Of a DNA stretch of 64,000 bases, positions 28,022 to 37,425 are shown one piece after another. Each line of letters opens with the position of its first letter. Position 1 is the first letter of the stretch. The stretch comes from Cellulomonas chengniuliangii. Lineage in GTDB: Bacteria > Actinomycetota > Actinomycetes > Actinomycetales > Cellulomonadaceae. The stretch lies in contig NZ_CP101988.1 in NCBI RefSeq assembly GCF_024508335.1, forward strand, positions 2,108,001-2,172,000. The letters run 5' to 3'. Under the pieces are notes generated by a model. The model did no database searches. It was given only the letters and a program-made list of their open reading frames with translations, and was not told the origin of the DNA. The translations under genes were made by a program, and so were the position numbers.

Positions 28022-29202
28022 GCGCCCCACCCCACGACCACGAGCGCGGCGTCGTCGACGAGCTCCCCGCCGTGCAGCTCATGGACGCCATGGAGCACCT
28101 CGGTGACCAGGTCGTGCGCGGCGTGGGCCACCGCGGCGTCGACGAGCCTGCGCAGTCCCTCCTTGCCGATCCGGTCCGCGCTGTCGCGCACCGTCGCCTC
28201 CAACACTCCGTCCGTGTACATCATGATCTTCCAGGCGTCGCCGAGCTCCAGCCGGAGGGGCGACCATCCACCGGTGACGGGGATGCCGAGGGCTCGCCCA
28301 CGGGCCGTGGCAGGGGCCAGCCGGCTCCGCTCGCCCAGCATCAGCGGGACGGGGTGCCCGGCGAGGTACAGGTCGGCGCTGGCCCGATCGGCCGCCACCT
28401 CGATCATCGAGACCGTCGTGAAGACCTCCGGGCGGGACCGCTCGGCCTCCAGCACCCGCTCCAGCAGCGGGAGGATGTCCTCGGCGGCGACATCCGCCAG
28501 CACCAGCGTGCGCCAGGCCGTGCGCAGCGTGGCGCCCAGGGCGGCCTCGTCGGGCCCGTGCCCGCAGACGTCCCCGACCAGCGCCAGCACGGTGCCGTCA
28601 TGGCGCTCGACGACGTCGTAGAAGTCGCCTCCGAGCAGGCCGTCTCGCCCGGCTCGGTATCCGACCCGCACCTCGAGGCGCGGGTCGTGCACCATCGGCG
28701 TGGGCAGCAGCGCGCGCTCGAGCCGGTTGTTCTCCTCCGCTCGCACGAGGCTCCGGTACAGCGCGCGGTCCGACTCCTCCAACCGGCGCCGCTGCACGGC
28801 GTACCGCACGGAGCGCCCGAGGGTCTCGCTGTCCGCCTCCCCCTTGACCAGGTAGTCCTGGGCGCCATGGGCCACCGCCGCGAGCCCGACGTCGCCGCCG
28901 GCCAACCCGGTGAGCACCACCACGGCGGGGGCGCCCGCCGCGAGCAGCCGCTGCAGGGCGTCGAAGCCGAAGGCGTCCGGCAGCCCCAGGTCGAGCAGCA
29001 CGCAGTCGACGTCCAGGCGCTCCAGCGCCTCGTCGAGCGTCCGAGCCCGCAGCAGGCCCACGTGGAGGTCCGCGTCGCGCAGGCCCTCCTCGACGAGCAG
29101 CGCGTCACCGTCGTCGTCCTCGACGAGGAGCACCCGGAACTCGTCCTGTCCCGCGACGGGCGTCCCCACCGCCACCTGCGGCGCTGAAGCCATGTCGGTC
29201 AC
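28018..29202 (-). CDS. Receiver-PP2C (RsbU/SpoIIE-type) serine phosphatase
   Basis: A 394-residue protein with a receiver domain (about 22-140; phospho-acceptor Asp71 in CVLLDLGLPDAF; Lys in YLVKGEADS) and a C-terminal PP2C-like phosphatase domain (about 170-394) with metal-binding motifs GGDFYDV, GDVCGHGPDEA, YTDGVLEA and DDAALVVV. RsbU-type phosphatases dephosphorylate anti-sigma antagonists in partner-switching stress pathways; no such partner genes lie in this window, so the target is unknown. GTG start at 29202 is chosen for the well-spaced GAGAGG. First gene of the operon. Confidence 0.92.
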
Positions 29203-29354
29203 GGGTGTCCTCTCGTCGGTGCGGCGACCTGCAGCCTAGGGGCGCTTGCTGCGACCCGCCCGACGCGAACGGACATCTGACGCGATGCGGACATCGGCCT
29301 GCGTGCCGGATAATAGACGGCTGCCCGCGCTGCCATGCGGAGGGCGGGGGCGCC

Positions 29355-31643
29355 ATGACGAACGGGACGGTGGATGTGGCGGGCATCGATGCGGAGCTGC
29401 GCGACGAGCAGGAGATGGTGGACCGGCTGTACGGCCGCCTGGACGCGCTCCGGGCCCAGACTCGCGACCGGCTCGTCGAGGTCCGGCGGCACGGCCCCTC
29501 GGGCTCCCCGCAGAACCGCAGCGAGCGCGACGCCTTCGCCACGCTGTACGAGGACCGGCTCGCCCAGCTCGAGGCTGTCGAGGAGCGCCTCGCGTTCGGC
29601 CGCCTCGACCTCACCGACGGAGCGCGCCGCTACATCGGCCGCATCGGCCTGACGGACTCCGAGCACGCCTCGATGCTCACCGACTGGCGCGCGCCCGCCG
29701 CGCAGGCCTTCTACCGCGCGACGGCGGCCCAACCCGACGACGTGGTGCGCCGCCGGCACCTGGTCACCCGTGGCCGCGCGGTCACCGGGGTCGAGGACGA
29801 GGTGCTCGACCTGGACCACCTCGCGGGGAGCGCGGACGGCGAGGCGTCGATGGCGGGCTTGTCCGGCGAGGGCGCGCTGCTGGCCTCGCTGGCCGCCGGC
29901 CGCACCGGTCACATGGCCGACATCGTGGCGACGATCCAGGCCGAGCAGGACGCGATCATCCGCTCGGACCTGCAGGGGTCCCTTGTCGTGCAGGGCGGGC
30001 CGGGCACGGGGAAGACGGCCGTGGCGCTGCACCGCGCGGCCTACCTGCTGTACGCACACCGGCGGCTGCTGGAGCGCTCCGGCGTGCTGCTCGTCGGCCC
30101 GAGCCGCACGTTCCTGCGCTACATCGACCAGGTGCTCCCCTCGCTCGGGGAGACCGGTGTGGTCACCTCGACGATCGCCGAGCTGTTCCCCGGCGTCGTC
30201 GCGACGGGCGTCGAGGACGACGCTGTGAGCGAGATCAAGGGCCGGCCGGTGTGGGCGCGGATCATCGAGCGCGCGGTTCGCCAGCGCGAGCGCACGCCGC
30301 GCGAGGCCACCGAGATCTCGGTGGACGGCCGGATCGTGGTCGTCGAGCCGTCCGACGTCGCGTCGGCGATCGCCCGCGCACGCCGTGGCAACCGGCCCCA
30401 CAACCTGGCCCGCACCGCCTTCGTGCGGGACATGCTGTCCCGTCTCGCCGACCAGTACATCGCCCAGCTCGGATCCCCCCTGGCGCCCGAGGACCGCGCG
30501 GAGATCGTCGAGGAGCTGCGCACCACCCGCGAGGTGCGGATCGCCCTCAACCTGGCGTGGATGCCGCTGACGCCACAGGGCCTCGTGCGGGACCTGTTCA
30601 GCAAGCCGTACCGGCTCGAGGCCGCCGCGCCCGAGCTCACGAGCCGCGAGCGCCGGCTCCTGCTGCGCTCCGCCGACGCCGAGTGGACGGCGGCGGACGT
30701 CCCGCTGCTGGACGAGGCGGCGGAGCTGTTGGGCGAGGACGACCAGGCAGCCCGCGCGCAGGCCCGCGCGGACGCGGTGCGTCGTGACGCCGAGCTGGAC
30801 TACGCGCGCCGGGTGCTGCAGTCGAGCGGCAGCGACGGGCTGGTCTCCGCCGAGATGCTCGCGGACAGGTTCGCGGCCACCGGCCCCCGCCTGACCACCG
30901 CCGAGCGCGCCGCCGCCGACCGGACGTGGACCTACGGGCACGTGGTCGTCGACGAGGCGCAGGAGCTGTCGGCGATGGCGTGGCGGATGCTGCTGCGCCG
31001 GGTGCCGACCCGGTCGATGACCATCGTGGGGGACGTCGCGCAGACGAGCTCGGCGGCCGGGGCGCGCAGCTGGCAGACGATGCTCGACCCCTTGCTGCGG
31101 TCGTCCTGGCGGCTGTCGGAGCTGACGGTGAACTACCGCACCCCCGCCGAGGTCGCCGACGCCGCGCAGCGGGTCGCACGCGCTGCAGGGCTGCCCGTGA
31201 GCCGGCTGACGTCGGCTCGCCGTGTGCCCGGGGCGCTGGCCATCGAGCGCGTCGACCGGGAGGGCGTGGCGGCTGCCGCGGCAGGCCAGGTGCGCCACTG
31301 GCTCGACGAGCTGGACGCGGGGGGATCGGGCGGGCGGATCGCCGTGGTGGGAGCTCCTGAGCTGCTCGCGGAGGCGCGCGCGGCCGTCCACGCCCTGGGG
31401 CTGGGCGAAGCGCTCGGCGCGCGTGCGACGGGCCCCGGCGTGGCGACGCTCGACTCCCCCGTCTCCCTGCTCACCCCGCGCGAGAGCAAGGGCCTGGAGT
31501 TCGACGTGGTGGTGCTGCTCGAGCCGGCGCAGGTCATGGCGGCCAGCGCGGGCGACCTGTACGTCGCGATGACGCGCCCGACGCGCGCGCTGCGGGTCGT
31601 GCACAGCGCCCCGCTCCCCCCTGGCCTCGACCCGGACGCCTGA
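29355..31643 (+). CDS. helR: HelR/HelD-type RNA polymerase recycling ATPase
   Basis: Superfamily 1 helicase-like protein of 762 residues. An N-terminal antiparallel coiled coil (about 12-80) and the region RRYIGRIGLTDSEH with MLTDWRAPAAQAFYRAT (107-123) are typical of HelD/HelR rather than UvrD. The ATPase core has the Q-motif IQAEQDAII, Walker A GGPGTGKT (214-221), Walker B VVVDEAQELSAMAW, and motif III GDVAQTSS, with a UvrD-like C-terminal domain (LLTPRESKGLEFDVVV, LYVAMTRPTRAL). Such proteins remove stalled RNA polymerase from DNA, and HelR members can displace rifamycins. ATG at 29355 starts the family-like sequence; it is divergent from the signalling operon across 152 bases. A weak 7-bp hairpin (31651-31677) follows the gene. 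Confidence 0.85.
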   Translation: MTNGTVDVAGIDAELRDEQEMVDRLYGRLDALRAQTRDRLVEVRRHGPSGSPQNRSERDAFATLYEDRLAQLEAVEERLAFGRLDLTDGARRYIGRIGLTDSEHASMLTDWRAPAAQAFYRATAAQPDDVVRRRHLVTRGRAVTGVEDEVLDLDHLAGSADGEASMAGLSGEGALLASLAAGRTGHMADIVATIQAEQDAIIRSDLQGSLVVQGGPGTGKTAVALHRAAYLLYAHRRLLERSGVLLVGPSRTFLRYIDQVLPSLGETGVVTSTIAELFPGVVATGVEDDAVSEIKGRPVWARIIERAVRQRERTPREATEISVDGRIVVVEPSDVASAIARARRGNRPHNLARTAFVRDMLSRLADQYIAQLGSPLAPEDRAEIVEELRTTREVRIALNLAWMPLTPQGLVRDLFSKPYRLEAAAPELTSRERRLLLRSADAEWTAADVPLLDEAAELLGEDDQAARAQARADAVRRDAELDYARRVLQSSGSDGLVSAEMLADRFAATGPRLTTAERAAADRTWTYGHVVVDEAQELSAMAWRMLLRRVPTRSMTIVGDVAQTSSAAGARSWQTMLDPLLRSSWRLSELTVNYRTPAEVADAAQRVARAAGLPVSRLTSARRVPGALAIERVDREGVAAAAAGQVRHWLDELDAGGSGGRIAVVGAPELLAEARAAVHALGLGEALGARATGPGVATLDSPVSLLTPRESKGLEFDVVVLLEPAQVMAASAGDLYVAMTRPTRALRVVHSAPLPPGLDPDA

Positions 31644-31756
31644 CCTGGGGCGGTCGGGCGCGTCGGGCCTCCGACCGGATCGCACGGGTGCGCCGATCGT
31701 GTCCGAGGGACGGGACCGGCTTGGGGTCTTCCAGCACGGAGGCGCACCATAGGGGC

Positions 31757-32956
31757 GTGCAGCGCGCCCTTCTCCTTGAGAACCTCCATCCCCAGGCCAC
31801 GTCGATCCTCCAGGACGCCGGGTTCGAGGTGACGACCCGTACCGGCGCCCTGGACGAGGCTGAGCTCGTCGAGGCGCTGCAGGGCGTCCACCTGCTCGGC
31901 ATCCGCTCGAAGACCCAGGTCTCGGCGGCCGTCCTCGAGCAGGCGCCCGACCTCGTGGCGATCGGCGCCTACTGCATCGGCACCAACCAGATCGACCTGG
32001 CGGCCGCGGCGTCCCGCGGCGTCGCGACCTTCAACGCGCCGTTCTCGAACACCCGCTCTGTCGTCGAGCTGGCGATCGCGGAGATCATCGGCCTCACACG
32101 CCGCCTGACGGAGTTCGACCGCGCCATGCACGACGGGTTGTGGAACAAGTCGGCCACCGGCGCCCACGAGGTGCGGGGCCGGACGCTGGGCATCGTCGGC
32201 TACGGCAACATCGGCACCCAGCTCTCGGTGCTCGCCGAGAACCTTGGCATGTCGGTGATCTTCTACGACACCTCCGAGAAGCTCGCCCTGGGCAACGCCC
32301 GCCGCGCCGCGTCGCTCGATGAGGTTCTCGAGGTCGCCGACGTCGTCACCCTGCACGTGGACGGCCGCGGCGGAAACGCCGGCCTGTTCGGCGCGAAGCA
32401 GTTCGCCGCGATGAAGCCTGGCTCGGTGTTCCTCAACCTGTCCCGCGGGTTCGTGGTCGACTACGCCGCGCTGCGGGACGCCGTGGTCTCCGGCCACATC
32501 AGCGGCGCCGCCGTGGACGTCTTCCCGGTCGAGCCCAAGCGCAAGGGCGACCCGTTCGACTCGGAGCTGCGCGGCCTGCCGAACGTCATCCTCACCCCGC
32601 ACACTGGCGGCTCCACGGAGGAGGCACAAGAGGCCATCGGGCAGTTCGTCTCCCACAAGCTGCGCGACTACATGGCCACCGGCTCCACGACGCTGAGCGT
32701 CAACTTGCCGAACGTCGCGCTGGACCGGCAGCCGGACGCGCACCGGCTGGCGTACCTGCACCGCAACGTGCCCGGTGTGCTGGCGGCCGTCAACGCGACC
32801 CTCGCCGAGCACGGGGTCAACATCGAGGGCCAGTTGCTCTCGACCCGGGGCGAGATCGGCTACGTGGTCACCGACGCCGGCGCCGCCGTGGACCCCGCCG
32901 TGGTCGAGGCGCTCGCCTCACGGCCCGAGTCGGTGCGCCTGCGCGTCCTCACCTGA
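31757..32956 (+). CDS. serA: D-3-phosphoglycerate dehydrogenase SerA
   Basis: Catalyses NAD-dependent oxidation of 3-phosphoglycerate, the first step of serine synthesis. The 399-residue product has the substrate domain (SKTQVSAAVLEQAPDLVAIG), the NAD site VGYGNIGTQLSVLAENLG, catalytic positions in LSRGFVVDY, the Glu loop and His of TPHTGGSTEEAQ, and a C-terminal ACT domain (RNVPGVLAAVNATLAEHGVN split), the usual site for serine feedback. It is the short E. coli-like form, not the long mycobacterial form with an intervening domain. The GTG at 31757 follows AGGGGC closely, a poor ribosome site, but upstream codons show no family similarity. Confidence 0.95.
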   Translation: MQRALLLENLHPQATSILQDAGFEVTTRTGALDEAELVEALQGVHLLGIRSKTQVSAAVLEQAPDLVAIGAYCIGTNQIDLAAAASRGVATFNAPFSNTRSVVELAIAEIIGLTRRLTEFDRAMHDGLWNKSATGAHEVRGRTLGIVGYGNIGTQLSVLAENLGMSVIFYDTSEKLALGNARRAASLDEVLEVADVVTLHVDGRGGNAGLFGAKQFAAMKPGSVFLNLSRGFVVDYAALRDAVVSGHISGAAVDVFPVEPKRKGDPFDSELRGLPNVILTPHTGGSTEEAQEAIGQFVSHKLRDYMATGSTTLSVNLPNVALDRQPDAHRLAYLHRNVPGVLAAVNATLAEHGVNIEGQLLSTRGEIGYVVTDAGAAVDPAVVEALASRPESVRLRVLT

Positions 32957-32999
32957 GGCATCCCTCACGGCGTCTGCGAGCAGTCGCCGTGATGCCGTG

Positions 33000-33054
33000 A
33001 CAGCAAGACGGCGGCGGACCAGGACGGTGTCCTGGCCCGCCGCCGTCTTGCTGT
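33000..33054. terminator. Long bidirectional terminator, 26-bp arms
   Basis: Positions 33000-33025 and 33029-33054 are inverted repeats with a single mismatch (A19 against C) around a 3-base loop. It sits between the convergent serA and DUF5302 genes. No T-run follows on either strand. Confidence 0.8.
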
Positions 33055-33069
33055 GGCTGGCGTGGCCTG

Positions 33070-33267
33070 TCAGGCCGAGCCGGACTTGCGCCGGAACTGG
33101 CGCTGCACCGGGCCGGCGGTCTCCGAGCCGTGCACCGAGCCCGTGTTCGTGGAGCCGTCCGTGGTGCGGTGCTGGGTGGCCTTCTTGCGGTCGAGAGCCT
33201 CGCGGAACTTCGCCTTGGCGTCCTCGGAAGCCCCCGGTGCTGTCGCCCTGTCGTCGTTCTGCGCCAT
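33070..33267 (-). CDS. DUF5302 small protein
   Basis: A 65-residue hydrophilic protein beginning MAQNDDRATAPGASEDAKAK with the conserved segment FREALDRKKATQHR and a Ser/Gly/Thr-rich, basic C-terminus ending QRQFRRKSGSA. This matches the actinobacterial DUF5302 pattern. No function is known and it looks disordered. The ATG has a strong GAGGAGG. It forms a single-gene unit with the terminator at 33000-33054 just beyond its stop. Confidence 0.82.
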   Translation of the reverse strand: MAQNDDRATAPGASEDAKAKFREALDRKKATQHRTTDGSTNTGSVHGSETAGPVQRQFRRKSGSA

Positions 33268-33459
33268 CGCGGTGCCTCCTCGTGGGTACTGCGTGAAGTC
33301 GGTGACGCTCGGGGTTCCGCCGCGTCGCCCGTCCAGCCTTCCCGACATCGTGGCCGAATGCCAGCGCATTGCGCGCGGGTCGACGTCGGGGCCGGGCTGG
33401 TGAAGCCCATGCGGGCTGACGCCCCAGTCTAGGCGCGGCGTCAGGGCTACCGTCGTGCC

Positions 33460-34509
33460 ATGCCCTCCACCTCCCCCGACATCCCTGGACCGCTCCCACT
33501 GCGCCCGTGCGGCCGTAGCGGCCTGAGGCTCCCGGAGGTGACGCTCGGGCTGTGGCAGAACTTCGGGGAGGCGACCCCGTTCGACGCCCAACGCGAGCTC
33601 GTGCTACGGGCGATCGACCTCGGTGTGACGCATCTGGACCTCGCGAACAACTACGGCCCGCCGCCGGGCGCAGCCGAGGCGACCGTGGGGCGGCTGCTCG
33701 CGCGAGAGCTGTCCGGGCGCCGCGACGAGCTGGTCATCGCGACCAAGGCGGGCTATCGGCAGTGGCCGGGCCCGTACGGCGAGCACGGCTCCCGCAAGTA
33801 CCTCCTCGCGTCGCTCGACCAGTCCCTGCGCCGCCTCGGCCTCGACCACGTCGACCTCTTCTACAGCCACCGTTTCGACCCCCGCACGCCGCTCGAGGAG
33901 ACGATCGGCGCCCTGGGGGCCGCGATCGCGTCAGGCCGCGCCCGTGCCGTCGGGATCTCGTCCTACTCCGCGAGGCGCACCGTCGAGGCCCTCGAGGCGG
34001 CCGACACGCTCGGCGTCCCGATCACCGTGTGCCAGCCGTCGTACTCGATGCTGAACCGGTGGATCGAGCGTCCGGACCCCGCCGCGGGCGGCCGTTCCCT
34101 GCTCGACGTCGCGGCTGACGCAGGACTCGGCGTCGCCGCGTTCTCCCCGCTCGCCCAGGGGATGCTCACGGACCGGTACCTGGCGGGGGTGCCCGAAGAC
34201 TCCCGCGCCGCCCGTGGCGGCCCGCTGAGCGCCTCGTACCTGACCGAGGAGAACCTCGCGCACGTCCGCGCGCTCGACGCCGTCGCCCGTCGGCGCGGCC
34301 AGTCACTCGCCCAACTGGCCATCACCTGGGCTTTGCGGGACCCACGAGTGACCACCGTCGTCTTGGGCGCCCGCACCCCTGCCCAGCTCGAGCAGAATCT
34401 CGCCGCGCTGGCTGGGGCGCCCCTCGGCGCCGAGGAGCTCGAGGCGATCGAGGCCGATGCGGTCGACGCGGGGGTGAACCTGTGGGGCCCGCGGTCGAGC
34501 GACCTGTAG
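33460..34509 (+). CDS. Aldo/keto reductase (YghZ/Kvbeta-like)
   Basis: NADPH-dependent carbonyl reductase with a TIM-barrel fold, 349 residues. The catalytic tetrad is visible as Asp and Tyr in THLDLANNYGPPPG (about 48-61), Lys in VIATKAGYRQW and His in DLFYSHRFDP. NADP-binding residues follow near FSPLAQGMLTDRYL and LGARTPAQLEQN. The motif GPYGEHGSRKYLLASLDQSL resembles L-glyceraldehyde-3-phosphate reductase YghZ, its probable closest characterised relative, but the physiological substrate is uncertain. It is monocistronic by appearance. Confidence 0.9.
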   Translation: MPSTSPDIPGPLPLRPCGRSGLRLPEVTLGLWQNFGEATPFDAQRELVLRAIDLGVTHLDLANNYGPPPGAAEATVGRLLARELSGRRDELVIATKAGYRQWPGPYGEHGSRKYLLASLDQSLRRLGLDHVDLFYSHRFDPRTPLEETIGALGAAIASGRARAVGISSYSARRTVEALEAADTLGVPITVCQPSYSMLNRWIERPDPAAGGRSLLDVAADAGLGVAAFSPLAQGMLTDRYLAGVPEDSRAARGGPLSASYLTEENLAHVRALDAVARRRGQSLAQLAITWALRDPRVTTVVLGARTPAQLEQNLAALAGAPLGAEELEAIEADAVDAGVNLWGPRSSDL

Positions 34510-34553
34510 CGCCTGGCATCGCGCCGGGCGCCTCGCGGGTTGCGTAGAGAACA

Positions 34554-34590
34554 AACCTACCCTCTAGTAAGTTACGGGAGCGTAGGTTAC
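34554..34590. promoter_or_regulatory. Repeat-rich operator upstream of the acyl-CoA ligase gene
   Basis: GTAAGTTAC (34567-34575) and GTAGGTTAC (34582-34590) are direct repeats 15 bases apart, and AACCTAC (34554-34560) is the inverse of GTAGGTT (34582-34588). The cluster ends 10 bases before the GTG start, in the only AT-rich patch nearby. It looks like a binding site for a TetR-type regulator of fatty acid genes; the regulator is not in this window. Confidence 0.5.
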
Positions 34591-34599
34591 TCTCGACGC

Positions 34600-36297
34600 G
34601 TGAGACCCACCCCCGCACTGCCATGGCTCGCCTCCTACGCTGACGGCGTCCCCGCGACGATCACACCGCCGGACGAGCCTTTGACCGACAGCCTCTACCG
34701 CGCCGCAGAGCGATTCCCCGATCGCGTCGCGGTGGACTTCGAGGGCAAGGCCACGACGTACCGCGAGCTCCTCGACGAGGTCGAGCGCGCGGCCGGGGCG
34801 CTCCTCGCGCTCGGCGTCCAGCACGGGGACCGCGTCGCGATCGCCCTGCCCAACTGCCATACCCACGTGGTCGCCTTCTGGGCCGTGCTGCGCCTGGGCG
34901 CCATCGTCGTCGAGCACAACCCCACGTACTCCGCGGTCGAGCTCGAGCACCAGCTCGCCGACTCCGGAGCCGTCGCCGCGATCTGCTGGGAGCCCACCGC
35001 GGCGCGGGTCGCCGAGGTGCAGCAGAACACCCAGCTCCGGCACCTGATCGCCGTGGACCTCACACGCGACCTGCCGCGCACCAAGCGGATCGCGCTCACC
35101 CTGCCCGTCCCCGCCGCCCGCAAGCAGCGCGCGGCCCTCCGCGGCCCGACGCCCGCCGGGGCCCTCGAGTGGCACCGCCTCGTCGCCGACGCGAAGCCCG
35201 TATCCGCCGCGCACCCGGCCGCATCCGCCGACGACGTCGCCACCATCCAGTACACCGGTGGCACCACCGGAACGCCCAAGGGCGCCGTCCTGACCCACCG
35301 GACGCTGGGATCCAACGCCGTGCAGGGCGCCGCGTGGACCCAGTTCAAGGACGGCACGGAGACCATCTACGGCGTCCTGCCGTTCTTCCACGCGTTCGGC
35401 CTCACGCTGTGCCTGACGTTCGCGGCCCGCATCGGCGCCACGCTCGTCGCCTTCGGCAAGTTCGACCCGGCCGGGGTCCTCGCCGCGCAGCGCCGCCGCC
35501 CCGCGACGTTCCTGCCCGGCGTGGCGCCCATGTTCGACCGGCTGTCGGCCCTCGCGGAGAAGACGGGCGCCGACCTCAGCACGATCCGCATCTCCCTCGC
35601 CGGCGCCATGCCGATCTCCCGCGCCACCGCCGAGCGCTGGGAGAAGCTGACGGGCGGGCTGCTCATCGAGGGCTACGGGCTCACCGAGACTGGCCCGGTC
35701 GCGCTCGGCAACCCCTGCACGGCCGACCGTCGGCCCGGGGCACTTGGCCTGCCGTTCCCCAGCACCGAGATCCGCGTCGTGGACCAGGACGACCCCACCG
35801 TCGACGTCGAGCCCGGAGAGCGCGGCGAGCTGCTCATCCGCGGCCCGCAGGTGTTCAGCGGCTACTGGAACCGGCCGTCGGAGAACGCGGACCAGCTGCT
35901 GCCCGACGGCTGGCTCCGCACCGGAGACGTCGTGGTGGTCGACGAGCACGGCTTCGCCACGCTCGTCGACCGGATCAAGGAGATGATCGTCACCGGCGGC
36001 TTCAAGGTGTACCCGTCCCAGGTGGAGAGCCACCTGCGATCCATGCCGGGCGTCGCCGACGTCGCCGTCGTGGGCATCCCGGGCGGAGACATGGGCGAGA
36101 AGGTCGTGGCAGCGGTCGTGCTCGACCCCTCCGCCTCCCCGAACATCGACCTCGCCGCCGTGCGCGAGTGGTGCGGGCAGCGCCTGGCCCGCTACGCGGT
36201 GCCGCGCGAGCTCGTCATCGTCGCCGACCTGCCCCGCTCGCAGATCGGGAAGGTGCTGCGACGAGTGGTCCGCGAGCAGGTGCTCACACGCGCCTGA
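34600..36297 (+). CDS. fadD: Long-chain fatty acid--CoA ligase (FadD-type)
   Basis: ATP-dependent acyl-CoA synthetase of the ANL superfamily, which activates fatty acids for beta-oxidation or lipid synthesis. The 565-residue product has the AMP-binding motif YTGGTTGTPKGAVLTH (218-233), FFHAFGLTL, the A5 motif GYGLTETGPVALGNP, GWLRTGDVVVVDEHG, the hinge DRIKEMIVTGGFKVYPSQVE and the C-terminal catalytic Lys in RSQIGKVLRR. Length is standard. GTG at 34600 is used since the upstream frame runs through the operator-like repeats. Convergent with nrdR with only nine bases between stops. Confidence 0.93.
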   Translation: MRPTPALPWLASYADGVPATITPPDEPLTDSLYRAAERFPDRVAVDFEGKATTYRELLDEVERAAGALLALGVQHGDRVAIALPNCHTHVVAFWAVLRLGAIVVEHNPTYSAVELEHQLADSGAVAAICWEPTAARVAEVQQNTQLRHLIAVDLTRDLPRTKRIALTLPVPAARKQRAALRGPTPAGALEWHRLVADAKPVSAAHPAASADDVATIQYTGGTTGTPKGAVLTHRTLGSNAVQGAAWTQFKDGTETIYGVLPFFHAFGLTLCLTFAARIGATLVAFGKFDPAGVLAAQRRRPATFLPGVAPMFDRLSALAEKTGADLSTIRISLAGAMPISRATAERWEKLTGGLLIEGYGLTETGPVALGNPCTADRRPGALGLPFPSTEIRVVDQDDPTVDVEPGERGELLIRGPQVFSGYWNRPSENADQLLPDGWLRTGDVVVVDEHGFATLVDRIKEMIVTGGFKVYPSQVESHLRSMPGVADVAVVGIPGGDMGEKVVAAVVLDPSASPNIDLAAVREWCGQRLARYAVPRELVIVADLPRSQIGKVLRRVVREQVLTRA

Positions 36298-36306
36298 CGG
36301 GGGCGG

Positions 36307-36813
36307 CTACTGCTCTGAACGCGCCTCGTCGTCCCCCGGCCCCGCCGGGTCGGACGACGAGGCGACGTCGCGCTCTGCCCGCAGCACGGTGATGGCGGCC
36401 TCGAAGTCCTCGAGCGAGTTGAACGCCTGGTAGACGCTCGCGAACCGGAGGTAGGCCACCTCGTCGAGCTCGCGCAGCGGTCCCAGGATGGTCAGGCCGA
36501 TCTCGTAGGCGTCGAGCTCCGCGGTGCCACTGGCCCGAATCGTCTCCTCGACGCGCTGCGCGAGCAGGGCGAGGTCGTCATCGCTGACCGGCCGGCCCTG
36601 GCATGCCTTGCGGACGCCGTTGACCACCTTCTCGCGGCTGAACGGCTCCGTGACTCCCGATCGCTTGACGACCGAGAGGCTGGCGGTCTCCACCGTGGTG
36701 AACCGCCGGTTGCACTCGGGGCACTGGCGGCGTCGGCGGATCGACGCGCCGTCGTCCGAGGTGCGCGAGTCCACCACGCGCGAGTCCGCGTGCCGACAGA
36801 ACGGGCAGTGCAC
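36307..36813 (-). CDS. nrdR: Transcriptional repressor NrdR
   Basis: Zinc-ribbon/ATP-cone regulator that represses ribonucleotide reductase genes in response to nucleotide levels. The 168-residue product has the zinc ribbon Cys3-x2-Cys6 and Cys31-x2-Cys34 (VHCPFC and RRQCPEC), followed by the ATP-cone domain ([19 protein letters not shown] onward). GTG start with GAGGAG ribosome site; it matches the family start. The acidic tail is typical. It lies downstream of the LysM gene; the 160 bases between them show no NrdR-box-like repeat. Confidence 0.96.
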   Translation of the reverse strand: MHCPFCRHADSRVVDSRTSDDGASIRRRRQCPECNRRFTTVETASLSVVKRSGVTEPFSREKVVNGVRKACQGRPVSDDDLALLAQRVEETIRASGTAELDAYEIGLTILGPLRELDEVAYLRFASVYQAFNSLEDFEAAITVLRAERDVASSSDPAGPGDDEARSEQ

Positions 36814-36973
36814 AGGTGGCTCCTCGCCAGCTCGACCGCCGCGATGTCGCGGCAGAGGACCGGTGTGACGATGTGCCGTGCTGGAGCGCGGCATCGCGGC
36901 GCCGTTGACAGACGCCAGCGAAGAACCTATGACGTCCAGTCCTCGCCCTGCAAGGCAGCAGGCTGTGACCCTG

Positions 36974-37390
36974 TCAGCGCTCGACGGGCAGGAGGATGCG
37001 CTGGCCCGCGGTGAGCCCGGCGCCCTGCGCCCCGTTGAGATCGACCAGCTCGAGGAGCACGTCGCGGACGTCCTCGCCCGGCGCCGCGAGATCGGCCGCC
37101 AGGTCCCAGTACGTGTCCCCCGCCGCCACGGTGTAGGCCTGCACCTCGAGGGCCCGCGCAGGCGCGCCGGCCACGGCCTTCGTGCCGATGAGGCCGAACG
37201 CGGTCACCAGCATGAGGGAGAGCATCGCGACGACTCGCCGCCCGCGGGGGGTCAGCTGCAGCGTGGGCTCGACCGGGCGCGCGGGCCTGGCGGTCCCACG
37301 GCCTGCGGCCGGCGACGGGCGCCGGGCGGGGCAGGGGATGACCACGGCGTCGCCCTGACGTGCGACCGAGCCGATCACCATCGTGCTCAT
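36974..37390 (-). CDS. LysM membrane protein, candidate SOS cell-division inhibitor
   Basis: The 138-residue protein has a 50-residue N-terminal region, one transmembrane helix (about 55-75) and a C-terminal extracytoplasmic LysM domain (about 86-137, [20 protein letters not shown] at its start). It is divergent from lexA with two overlapping LexA-like boxes directly upstream. This layout matches known SOS-induced division suppressors next to lexA: YneA in Bacillus, DivS in Corynebacterium and Rv2719c/ChiZ in Mycobacterium. The inhibitory role is inferred from that context. ATG at 37390 is preceded by AGAGAGGTGG. Confidence 0.82.
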   Translation of the reverse strand: MSTMVIGSVARQGDAVVIPCPARRPSPAAGRGTARPARPVEPTLQLTPRGRRVVAMLSLMLVTAFGLIGTKAVAGAPARALEVQAYTVAAGDTYWDLAADLAAPGEDVRDVLLELVDLNGAQGAGLTAGQRILLPVER

Positions 37391-37409
37391 CTCGTTGCCA
37401 CCTCTCTGA

Positions 37410-37425
37410 TCGAACACCTGTTCGT
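37410..37425. promoter_or_regulatory. LexA box 1 of the lexA-LysM region
   Basis: TCGAAC-ACCT-GTTCGT differs from the perfect box in the last base only. It stands 20 bases before the LysM gene start and shares its last base with box 2. Confidence 0.85.

Noticed and set aside
29238-29275. Possible rifamycin-associated element ahead of helR (GGGGCGCTTGC at 29250)
   Set aside because: Only the left half resembles the GGGGCTTGC arm, with two extra bases, and there is no matching right arm, so the palindrome is not supported.
36814-36973. NrdR box or riboswitch between nrdR and the LysM gene
   Set aside because: No ACAC-N-ATAT-like palindrome and no conserved structure is visible in these 160 bases.
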